Assembly (NCBI GenBank): GCA_002469915.1
Contig: DKOG01000224.1
Span: forward strand, 1 to 13,750
DNA: 13,750 nucleotides
Direction: 5' to 3'
Origin: Bacteroidetes bacterium UBA7368
GTDB lineage: Bacteria; Bacteroidota; Rhodothermia; Rhodothermales; UBA10348
Position 1 is the stretch's first letter. Every line of letters starts with the position of its first letter. A program made the translations under genes and the position numbers. Shown here in pieces: positions 7,895-13,750 of this stretch. The notes beneath the pieces are model-generated. The model had not been told where the DNA came from and searched no databases. It saw only the letters and a program-made list of their open reading frames with translations.

Positions 7895-10255
7895 TTACAA
7901 GTCAAGCACAAATCCGATAGTAGGGATTAGCGCAGCGTCAGAGGCTGGGAGCCGCGTCAATTGACGCGGCTCGATAGGGTTTCCTTGAGCATCCCTTGAG
8001 AGTACATATTGAATGGGCTCGGGAGCCGAGGTCATAAGCACATTCTGGAATTCCAAGAAGAGATCCAGTGAGACCTTTTTAAGGTTCCACTTCTTGTCAA
8101 TCCGGATGTCTAGTTGGTTTAAACTGCCCAGCGATTCTTCCCCTATACGATCGTAGTCCAACACTACTTGAGGGTACAACTGAAGGGTTTTGGCCTGATC
8201 GGTTGGGACGGACGGCGTACTGCCTGCAAACCGGAAGCGGGTGCTGACTTCCCAGTTACGACCCAACTTATATCCCCCTGTGAAGGAAGCAAGGTGTCGA
8301 CTGTCCCAAACAGACGGTCTGTACTGCCCGCTTCCATCAGCTCCGGAAAACTCGCTGAAGAAGAAGGTATAGGAGAGAATGCCGTAGAATCGTTTCTGGA
8401 GTTTTTGTTGGTAGAGTACCTCAGCTCCGTACGTTCTACCCGTCCCGATCGAGGAGACAGCCTCATTACCTAGAACCTCGAAATCTGCTCCTTTGTTAGC
8501 CAGAGAAATGCCATCTAACAGGGATACCGGGTAGTTCGCATATCGTTTTATGAAGCCCTCTACAGAAAGATTGGCCGCTGGCCCCAATATGCGCTCGAGC
8601 CCAAGCACTACATGATCTGCTCGTACATACTTATTGTCTTTATTCACCAACCTGCCTGCCGTTTGATAGCCTAGAATGGTATAGGGAGGCAGTTTGTAGT
8701 AGCGACCAACCGTTCCATTTACTTTCCATTGAGCTCCTAGGGAGTACGAAAGAGAGACACGCGGGGAAACGGTATTGAGCAGAGATTGGTTGTTTAGAAA
8801 CGAGTCGTCGTCTGCCCGGAGGCCAAAATTAACGTTCAGCTTATCGCGTAAAAAGTCACGGTTGGCTGAGGCAAATACGCCCCCCTTTTTGAATCGAATG
8901 TTCGTGTCGTAGGAAAACCCGGCATTTAAGTCTTCGGTCTTGTTGTCGTATTGGCTTTGCTGCACGTTAAAGCCGGTCGTGATCTGCCAACCCTCTTTGA
9001 ACAAGGTCAGCGCGTATCTGAACTTAGTTTCTATTTCGCGTGAGTCGTTGTTGAAGTACCGTCCCTCACGCGCCGAGTTATCCGCATAACGCGAAAAGTC
9101 GTTGTACAAGAAGTTGTTGGACAACGTTGAGACCATAAATCCGCGTCCTCCCGAAAAACGTTTTCTCCAAGACACACCGGTTGTGTTCGATTTTTGGATA
9201 ATGAACGGCGTCTGATCCAAGATAGATTGTTCAGAAAGTGGCAGGTCGGTGGCGGGTTCGACGGTGAAGTTGTCGATCGATCCTACGCCGATGATGTTCA
9301 ACGTATTGGTTTCGTTGAACCGGTGAGACACTTTGTAATGGTAGTCCCAGTAGTCGGGTCGAATAGGGAGTCCGATAACCTCAAACAGAAATTGCAGATA
9401 GCTTCGTCTTACGGATGCGATATAGGTCGTTTTAGCTTCAGCGTCCCGACCCTTAAATAGAGGGCCGTTTAGCGTGAGCGCCGTTTCGCTGGCGCTGACC
9501 CTGAGATTTGCGGACTGAACTTGGCGATTTCCTTCGCGCTGGTCGAATTGCAAGACGCCGGACAGAGCATTGTCGTACTGGGCGCCGAAAGCAGATGAGG
9601 AGAGCGTTACGTTGTCGATAAACGAAACGTTCAAGAGTCCGACGGGCCCGCCTGAACTTCCTTGCGTACTAAAATGATTGATGTTGGGAATTTCGACCCC
9701 GTCCAGATAGTAGACAGACTCGTTAGGCGCACCACCTCGAATAATTAAATCGTTACGAAAGCCGCCGGGAGAAGGGGAGATGCCGGGAAGCGATTGAGCT
9801 ACGCGCACTACATCGTTATTTCCACCAGGGTAGGTAGCCAACTCAACGGAAGTGAGCGTTTGGGTTGATAACGGAGTCTCAAGTGGGCGAGTAACCACAT
9901 TCTTGTCAGGGGTAACGATGACTCCGCCGAGGGCCGCAATGTCAGGAGCCAGTTTAAAGTTGAAGTCGGGATTCCCAACCGACTTGACGTTGATATTAAA
10001 TAGGGTTTGAGAAGTAAACCCCACAAAGCTAACGACAAGGTTGTACGTGCCAACCGGAACCTGAAGAATGGAGAAGCGACCGTCCATGTCGGTGGCAGCA
10101 CCCGTCTGACTACCCTGCAGATACACGGTGGCCCCGACAAGCGGAGCACCTGTTTCATCTATGACGCGCCCAGAGACCGACCCTGTTACTTGGGCAAGAC
10201 TACTACCAGGAACCAGAACGGCTACGAAGAGGAGAACGAAGATAATGCGCGTCAT
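7895..10255 (-). CDS. TonB-dependent receptor with carboxypeptidase-regulatory-like N-terminal domain
   Basis: This is an outer-membrane beta-barrel receptor that imports an unidentified ligand using energy from TonB. It has 786 residues: a signal peptide at 1-21 ending S-S-L-A-Q, and a CarboxypepD_reg-like domain at about 24-103 (G-S-V-S-G-R-V-I-D-E-T-G-A-P-L-V-G-A, then D-M-D-G-R-F-S). The plug spans about 125-237, with P-G-I-S-P, I-I-R-G-G-A-P-N-E-S and V-Y-Y-L-D-G-V-E-I-P, and is followed by a barrel of alternating strands to the C-terminus. The layout is common in Bacteroidota. No SusD-like partner, TonB or ExbBD gene is in the window, so the substrate cannot be named. It is convergent with glpT, 30 bp away, and divergent from the FAS1 gene. 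A link to glycerophosphodiester uptake is possible from position only and is not supported by any motif. Confidence 0.93.
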   Translation of the reverse strand: MTRIIFVLLFVAVLVPGSSLAQVTGSVSGRVIDETGAPLVGATVYLQGSQTGAATDMDGRFSILQVPVGTYNLVVSFVGFTSQTLFNINVKSVGNPDFNFKLAPDIAALGGVIVTPDKNVVTRPLETPLSTQTLTSVELATYPGGNNDVVRVAQSLPGISPSPGGFRNDLIIRGGAPNESVYYLDGVEIPNINHFSTQGSSGGPVGLLNVSFIDNVTLSSSAFGAQYDNALSGVLQFDQREGNRQVQSANLRVSASETALTLNGPLFKGRDAEAKTTYIASVRRSYLQFLFEVIGLPIRPDYWDYHYKVSHRFNETNTLNIIGVGSIDNFTVEPATDLPLSEQSILDQTPFIIQKSNTTGVSWRKRFSGGRGFMVSTLSNNFLYNDFSRYADNSAREGRYFNNDSREIETKFRYALTLFKEGWQITTGFNVQQSQYDNKTEDLNAGFSYDTNIRFKKGGVFASANRDFLRDKLNVNFGLRADDDSFLNNQSLLNTVSPRVSLSYSLGAQWKVNGTVGRYYKLPPYTILGYQTAGRLVNKDNKYVRADHVVLGLERILGPAANLSVEGFIKRYANYPVSLLDGISLANKGADFEVLGNEAVSSIGTGRTYGAEVLYQQKLQKRFYGILSYTFFFSEFSGADGSGQYRPSVWDSRHLASFTGGYKLGRNWEVSTRFRFAGSTPSVPTDQAKTLQLYPQVVLDYDRIGEESLGSLNQLDIRIDKKWNLKKVSLDLFLEFQNVLMTSAPEPIQYVLSRDAQGNPIEPRQLTRLPASDAALIPTIGFVLDL
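7949..7972. repeat. 24-bp perfect palindrome inside the 3' end of the TonB-dependent receptor gene
   Basis: The sequence is self-complementary over 24 bases: arms GAGCCGCGTC (7949-7958) and GACGCGGCTC (7963-7972) around a central AATT. It lies in codons 762-769 of the receptor and 85 to 108 bases past the glpT stop, so it would appear as a hairpin in read-through transcripts from both directions. There is no clear T-tract after it on either strand. A role in stopping or stabilising the convergent transcripts is a guess; a dimeric-protein binding site is the alternative. Confidence 0.65.
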
Positions 10256-10285
10256 TAGCGGAGACGAATAAGTGGAAAGACATTA

Positions 10286-10317
10286 AAAAGGTACGGCCTC
10301 TCGGGCGACGCTTTAAA
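10286..10317 (-). promoter_or_regulatory. Putative Bacteroidota-type promoter for the TonB-dependent receptor
   Basis: Read on the - strand, TTTA (10317-10314) is followed after exactly 20 bases by TACCTTTT (10293-10286). The Bacteroidota primary sigma consensus is TTTG, 19-21 bases, TAnnTTTG, so one base of each box deviates. The inferred transcript start, a few bases downstream, would leave a leader of about 25 nt before the receptor ATG at 10255. The match is by eye. Confidence 0.4.
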
Positions 10318-10431
10318 CCCTGTTCGATAAGCGGAGGGTAAGAGCGACCAATCGCGGATGGGTCTCACAAAATAGCCTTTTGTCGTTTCAATCGGCCGTT
10401 GATCTCAATGTCATGTTACGCGAATGGGATC

Positions 10432-10449
10432 AGTCGTTCTTTTACGACT
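10432..10449 (+). repeat. Inverted repeat in the leader of the FAS1 gene
   Basis: The arms AGTCGT (10432-10437) and ACGACT (10444-10449) are exact reverse complements around TCTTTT, ending 23 bases before the FAS1 protein start. The rest of the 217-bp divergent gap (10256-10472) contains the receptor promoter candidate and no ORF of note. I could not find a good promoter match for the + strand. The repeat could be an operator half-site pair or a leader hairpin, or chance. Confidence 0.35.
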
Positions 10450-10472
10450 CGAACTAAATCTTTAAAAGTCCC

Positions 10473-11258
10473 ATGCTTCTTAACCGTCTTACCAAATCAC
10501 TTCCAATCTTGACTCTGCTAATCTTCGTAGGTACGCCGGGATTGCAAGCTCAAAATTACGACACCATTTTGGATGTGGCCGATAAAGCTGGATCGTTCAC
10601 CACGTTGATCACCGCTGTTCAGGCCGCGGGTCTCGAGCCTACGTTAGATTCCGACGGGCCGTTCACCGTGTTCGCTCCCACTGACGAGGCCTTCGCCAAA
10701 CTTCCCGTTGGAGTGGTGGAGGACCTTTTGCTTCCGGAAAATCGAGAGCAACTGGAATCCATTCTAAAGTATCATGTGGTCGCCGGTCGAATTGCATCCA
10801 ACAATCTACTTTCGACGCAAAGAGCGAAAACGGTCAATGGCGCCGCGCTACCAATCGGATTAAACATCGCTGGAGCCGCGATCATCAAGGCCGACATTAA
10901 AGCCTCGAATGGGATTATTCACGTGGTAGATTCAGTCCTCATGCCGGGTGAGGTAGACACCAGCGTCTTGCGCGTCATGAATGTGATTGAAGAAGCAACA
11001 AGGAAAGGGTCAGCCTTTTACAACAATGGTCAAGTGATGGCGTGCGCAACCATCTACGAGATGACTGCTCAAGCCCTGCTTGCCTCTTCCGACCTTCTGC
11101 CCCTCGGTACTCAGAAGATGCTTACGAGTGCTCTTACTCAAATGGAGTCTACTCATAGTTCCGATGAACGAGCTTGGATCATGCGGCGAGGTTTAGATTC
11201 GGTCTATCGATCCATGACGAAAAGACGGATGTCGCCCACCATTGCTACGAGGAATTAA
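10473..11258 (+). CDS. Secreted FAS1 (fasciclin) domain protein with extra C-terminal domain
   Basis: This is a 261-residue protein with a signal peptide (hydrophobic 10-21, likely cleavage after Q-A at 25-26). One FAS1 domain covers about 30-158: the H1 box F-T-V-F-A-P-T-D-E-A-F (64-74), the K-Y-H-V-V segment (Y100, H101), and the H2 box G-I-I-H-V-V-D-S-V-L-M-P (147-158). FAS1 domains generally mediate adhesion or ligand binding at the cell surface. A further helical segment at about 165-247 has a pattern of I-E-E-A-T-R-K-G, F-Y-N-N-G-Q, C-A-T-I-Y-E and a late D-E-R-A-W-I-M-R-R-G-L-D-S-V. I believe I have seen similar tails after FAS1 or in other secreted proteins but cannot name a family. 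It has a single Cys (C191). No cell-wall or T9SS anchor is visible, so it is probably periplasmic or released. Confidence 0.85.
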   Translation: MLLNRLTKSLPILTLLIFVGTPGLQAQNYDTILDVADKAGSFTTLITAVQAAGLEPTLDSDGPFTVFAPTDEAFAKLPVGVVEDLLLPENREQLESILKYHVVAGRIASNNLLSTQRAKTVNGAALPIGLNIAGAAIIKADIKASNGIIHVVDSVLMPGEVDTSVLRVMNVIEEATRKGSAFYNNGQVMACATIYEMTAQALLASSDLLPLGTQKMLTSALTQMESTHSSDERAWIMRRGLDSVYRSMTKRRMSPTIATRN

Positions 11259-11303
11259 TTCGTAGGACCTCTTTGCAGGATCATGATATCCCGTTCGTCG
11301 CTG

Positions 11304-11339
11304 CCTACCTCCGCTTGTCTACGGGAGAAGGAGGTTAGG
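11304..11339 (+). repeat. Imperfect hairpin burying a ribosome-binding-like sequence between FAS1 and folE
   Basis: CCTACCTCC (11304-11312) can pair with GGAGGTTAGG (11330-11339) as five plus four base pairs with one bulged T, around a 17-nt loop. The 3' arm contains AAGGAGGT (11328-11335), a near-perfect anti-16S match, but no start codon follows at a usable distance; the folE ATG is 52 bases further on. A T-rich run (11354-11359) lies about 15 nt after the stem, too far for a standard terminator. It may be a weak terminator of the FAS1 transcript or a folE leader element. Confidence 0.35.
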
Positions 11340-11387
11340 GCTCAAAATTTCTATTTTTTCCCAAGTCCAACAAAAACATTTCTCGTC

Positions 11388-12059
11388 ATGTCACAGTTTT
11401 CCACAGACCGATTCCACCGAGGCGACGGCCACACCTCGGGAGTCCCATCCATCGCCGCTCCAACCACGACCGAAGGCTACTCTGTCCTCGAGCAATATGA
11501 CGTTCTGGCGACCGACGTGATCGGCCGTAACGTGAAGCGCATCCTCGAGCTGGTGGGCGAAGATCCAGCACGCGAAGGACTGTTGAAAACCCCAGAACGG
11601 GTTGCAAAAGCTCAGCAGTTTTTGACCCAAGGTTACGGGCAGGATCCTAAAGCCATTCTTTCGAAAGCGCTGTTCAAGGAAGAATACGACGAAATGATTT
11701 TGGTCAAGGATATCGAGGTGTTTTCAATGTGCGAACACCATATGCTCCCTTTTTTCGGGAAAGCGCACGTTGCCTACATCCCAAATGGTCACATCGTCGG
11801 TTTGAGTAAAATTCCGAGAGTAGTGGACGTGTTTGCGCGCAGGCTTCAGGTGCAGGAACGGTTGACTATGCAAATTAGAGACGCGATTCAAGATGTATTG
11901 CAGCCGAGAGGTGTAGCTGTTGTCATTGAAGCTAATCACATGTGTATGGTTATGCGTGGCGTCCAAAAACAGAACGCAATGACGTCAACTTCGGCCATGA
12001 GTGGTGATTTCCAAGAAAATCTTGCCACGCGCGACGAATTTATGCGCCTGATCAAGTAA
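11388..12059 (+). CDS. folE: GTP cyclohydrolase I
   Basis: This enzyme converts GTP to 7,8-dihydroneopterin triphosphate and formate, the first step of tetrahydrofolate (and in some bacteria pteridine or queuosine) synthesis, in the cytoplasm as a homodecamer. From the ATG at 11388 it has 223 residues, matching the usual size. Visible features are [14 protein letters not shown] (59-72), the zinc-binding S-M-C-E-H-H (C115, H118), [34 protein letters not shown], and H-M-C-M-V-M-R-G (zinc ligand C186). The frame stays open upstream to an ATG at 11283, but the extra 35 residues contain nothing typical of the family, so the shorter start is preferred. The first 30 residues are variable and probably disordered. 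It stands 129 bp after the FAS1 gene and 36 bp before the kinase gene. Confidence 0.96.
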   Translation: MSQFSTDRFHRGDGHTSGVPSIAAPTTTEGYSVLEQYDVLATDVIGRNVKRILELVGEDPAREGLLKTPERVAKAQQFLTQGYGQDPKAILSKALFKEEYDEMILVKDIEVFSMCEHHMLPFFGKAHVAYIPNGHIVGLSKIPRVVDVFARRLQVQERLTMQIRDAIQDVLQPRGVAVVIEANHMCMVMRGVQKQNAMTSTSAMSGDFQENLATRDEFMRLIK

Positions 12060-12095
12060 TATGCCACCCTGCATTAATTGAATCTGTATACCCCG

Positions 12096-13247
12096 ATGGT
12101 CGAACAACTCCAATTATCATTAAACGAGCCTGTATTTACTTGGTCCCCCAGGACGCGCAGGATGGTTTACTTCGCGCTCTGGTCCATTCCTGGAATCGCT
12201 GCTCTCAGCTTCTATTATCTGAATCAGACGGTAACGGGACAGGAGATGTCCTGGCCTTATGCGTTAGTCAGCACGATACCGAACTGGTATATCTGGGCTC
12301 TTCTTGCTCCCGGGATTATTTGGTTAGGCGAGCGATATCGCATTGAGCGCTCGAATTGGGTCTCAGCGGTTGCTTTGGTTCACATCCCGACCATGATGCT
12401 CATGTTACTGATTCACTCCCTGGTAAATCTTTTTCTTTTTTACGCTACTGATATGCCAGGCCATGAGGCAATGACGTCGGGCCTTTATAAGGTCCACTTC
12501 ACCACTCGGGTACACGCCAACATTTTGACGTATTGGACCGTTTTGGGTGGGTTCTATGCATACGATTACTACAAGAAGTTTTTGAATCGAGAACAAGCGG
12601 CCGCAATGCTGGAAATACGCTTGGCCGAGGCTAACCTGCGTGCTTTGAAGATGCAGCTCCACCCGCACTTCCTTTTCAATACGCTGAACTCGGTAGCTGC
12701 TCTAGTCCGTAAAAACGATAATAGAATTGCGGTCAAAATGCTCGTTCATTTGGGCGACTTTTTGAGACTAGCTTTAGAAAATAAGGGTGTTCAAGAGATC
12801 ACGCTCCGACAAGAAATCGATTTTCTGCAGCGGTACATGAACATTGAAAAAATCAGATTTCAGGAACGCCTCTTAGTCAGCTTCGATGTGGACTCTTCCC
12901 TTCTCGATGGATACGTTCCTAACATGATTCTACAGCCCCTCGTTGAGAATGCAATCCATCATGGAATCGGTCCAAATGCCGAGCAAGGTAATATTAGAGT
13001 CTCTGCCCGCATGGACGGAGATCTTCTTATCATCGATGTGAAGGATAATGGTCAAGGCATCCAGGAAAAGAAAGCGTCAGACCGAAGAGAAGGGGTCGGC
13101 TTATCTAACACCAGGGGCCGTCTTGAAAGTATTTATGGGGATGAGGCAAACTTCGAACTGGTAAATTCACCCGAAGGTGGGCTTATTGCTCGCGTCTCCC
13201 TACCCTTTGGAACGTCACCTGTCATTTCACCTCGAACATCCTCATAA
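12096..13247 (+). CDS. LytS/YehU-type sensor histidine kinase
   Basis: This is a 383-residue membrane histidine kinase of the His_kinase/HATPase type that pairs with LytTR regulators. Four hydrophobic segments lie at about 24-43, 61-78, 89-116 and 140-158, with no large extracytoplasmic domain. A short coiled-coil linker (R165-E178) follows. The phosphoacceptor box L-R-A-L-K-M-Q-L-H-P-H-F-L-F-N-T-L-N has H191 as the likely site (H189 is adjacent). The ATP-binding part shows I-L-Q-P-L-V-E-N-A-I-H-H-G (N285), D-V-K-D-N-G-Q-G and G-V-G-L-S-N-T-R-G-R-L. The ATG at 12096 was chosen; a TTG 18 bases upstream would add six residues. Its TAA overlaps the next ATG as TAATG, so it is probably translated together with the response regulator. 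The signal sensed is unknown; the absence of a sensory domain suggests a membrane or lipid-soluble cue, which is inference. Confidence 0.93.
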   Translation: MVEQLQLSLNEPVFTWSPRTRRMVYFALWSIPGIAALSFYYLNQTVTGQEMSWPYALVSTIPNWYIWALLAPGIIWLGERYRIERSNWVSAVALVHIPTMMLMLLIHSLVNLFLFYATDMPGHEAMTSGLYKVHFTTRVHANILTYWTVLGGFYAYDYYKKFLNREQAAAMLEIRLAEANLRALKMQLHPHFLFNTLNSVAALVRKNDNRIAVKMLVHLGDFLRLALENKGVQEITLRQEIDFLQRYMNIEKIRFQERLLVSFDVDSSLLDGYVPNMILQPLVENAIHHGIGPNAEQGNIRVSARMDGDLLIIDVKDNGQGIQEKKASDRREGVGLSNTRGRLESIYGDEANFELVNSPEGGLIARVSLPFGTSPVISPRTSS

Positions 13248-13750
13248 TGTCACTTAGAATTCTCATCGTTGACGACGAGCCTCTTGCTCGCGATACCGTT
13301 CGGTTGCTCCTTGATTCGCAATCAGACGTGGAGATTGTTGGGGAGGCTCGGAACGGCACCGAAGCTGTTCAACAGATTAGCAGTCTTCAGCCAGATCTCG
13401 TCTTTTTGGATATTCAGATGCCTGGATTAAATGGCTTCGAAGTTATCAAAGAAGTGGGCGCTGAAAATATGCCGGTCGTTATTTTTGCAACGGCGTTTGA
13501 TGAGTATGCACTTAAAGCGTTTGAGGCTCAGGCCTTGGACTACCTTTTTAAACCATATGACGACGATCGGTTTGAGGCAGCCCTAGATAGAGGACGAGCT
13601 CGAGTCGAAGAACAACGAATTGGCAAGGTGAGTAGTGAGTTGGTCTCGTTAATCACTTCTCATTCCGAAAGAAAGGCGGTCCCGGTTGCCACAGGTCCAG
13701 AGGAAGTACGCGACCGTTCGAAGCGGATACTCATCAAGGAGAGGGATTCC
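13247..13750 (+). CDS. LytTR-family response regulator, N-terminal part (runs off the window)
   Basis: The frame starts at the ATG overlapping the kinase stop and stays open to the window end, giving 168 residues. The receiver domain occupies about 3-120: acidic pocket D9-D10-E11, phosphoacceptor D55 in V-F-L-D-I-Q-M-P-G, T82 in I-F-A-T-A-F-D-E-Y-A, and K102 in Y-L-F-K-P. The F-D-E-Y-A-L-K-A-F and A-L-D-Y-L-F-K-P segments are characteristic of LytTR regulators rather than OmpR or NarL types. After a linker, R-S-K-R-I-L-I-K-E-R-D-S looks like the first strand of a LytTR DNA-binding domain, which continues outside the window. It probably receives phosphate from the kinase encoded just before it; target genes are unknown. 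Confidence 0.92.
   Translation, partial: MSLRILIVDDEPLARDTVRLLLDSQSDVEIVGEARNGTEAVQQISSLQPDLVFLDIQMPGLNGFEVIKEVGAENMPVVIFATAFDEYALKAFEAQALDYLFKPYDDDRFEAALDRGRARVEEQRIGKVSSELVSLITSHSERKAVPVATGPEEVRDRSKRILIKERDS

Noticed and set aside
8168..8473. A 101-residue + strand open frame opposite the TonB-dependent receptor
   Set aside because: It is antisense to a clear receptor gene and shows no recognisable motif or start context.
9194..9460. An 88-residue + strand open frame opposite the receptor
   Set aside because: It is another antisense shadow with no supporting motif.
11353..11360. TATTTTTT as a Bacteroidota -7 box for folE
   Set aside because: It is close to TAnnTTTG, but no TTTG-like box sits 19-21 bases upstream, so a promoter call is not justified.

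Overview
The window looks like a chromosomal segment from a Gram-negative member of the Bacteroidota/Rhodothermota/Balneolota side of the FCB group. The evidence is a type IX secretion-like C-terminal tail at the left edge, a TonB-dependent receptor with an N-terminal carboxypeptidase-regulatory-like domain, lipobox lipoproteins, a LytS/LytTR-type two-component pair, almost no Shine-Dalgarno sequences before the starts, and one good match to the TTTG/TAnnTTTG promoter type. The exact lineage is inference. Genes are tightly packed and the longest gap is 217 bp.

Left part (1-7864, all + strand). The 3' end of a secreted protein gene overlaps, through a TAATG junction, a SurA/PpiC-like lipoprotein gene. 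Eighteen bases later comes a compact glycerol block: glycerol kinase (glpK), FAD-dependent glycerol-3-phosphate dehydrogenase (glpD), a lipoprotein glycerophosphodiester phosphodiesterase, an aquaglyceroporin (glpF) and a glycerol-3-phosphate antiporter (glpT). Spacings are 8-bp overlap, 37 bp, 28 bp and 4-bp overlap, so this reads as one operon. Together the products cover the whole route. The phosphodiesterase releases glycerol 3-phosphate outside the cytoplasm and GlpT imports it. GlpF admits free glycerol and GlpK phosphorylates it. GlpD oxidises the shared product to dihydroxyacetone phosphate and feeds electrons to quinone. No glpR-like regulator is present in the window.

Middle (7895-10472). 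A TonB-dependent receptor gene lies on the - strand, convergent with glpT across a 30-bp gap. A 24-bp perfect palindrome sits in the last part of its coding sequence. The 217-bp divergent region upstream of it holds a plausible Bacteroidota-type promoter for the receptor and a small inverted repeat in front of the next gene.

Right part (10473-13750, + strand). It holds a secreted FAS1 (fasciclin) protein with an additional conserved-looking C-terminal domain, then GTP cyclohydrolase I (folE), a membrane LytS-type histidine kinase, and a response regulator truncated by the window end. Kinase and regulator overlap through a second TAATG junction.

Most of the window is ordinary core and accessory metabolism, and I see no CRISPR array, tRNA, rRNA, insertion sequence or clear new defence system. 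The points most worth checking are two unusually strong hairpin-forming inverted repeats inside coding sequences, the complete glp block joined to a surface-protein/chaperone pair, the FAS1 C-terminal domain, and the hairpin-buried ribosome-binding-like sequence before folE.
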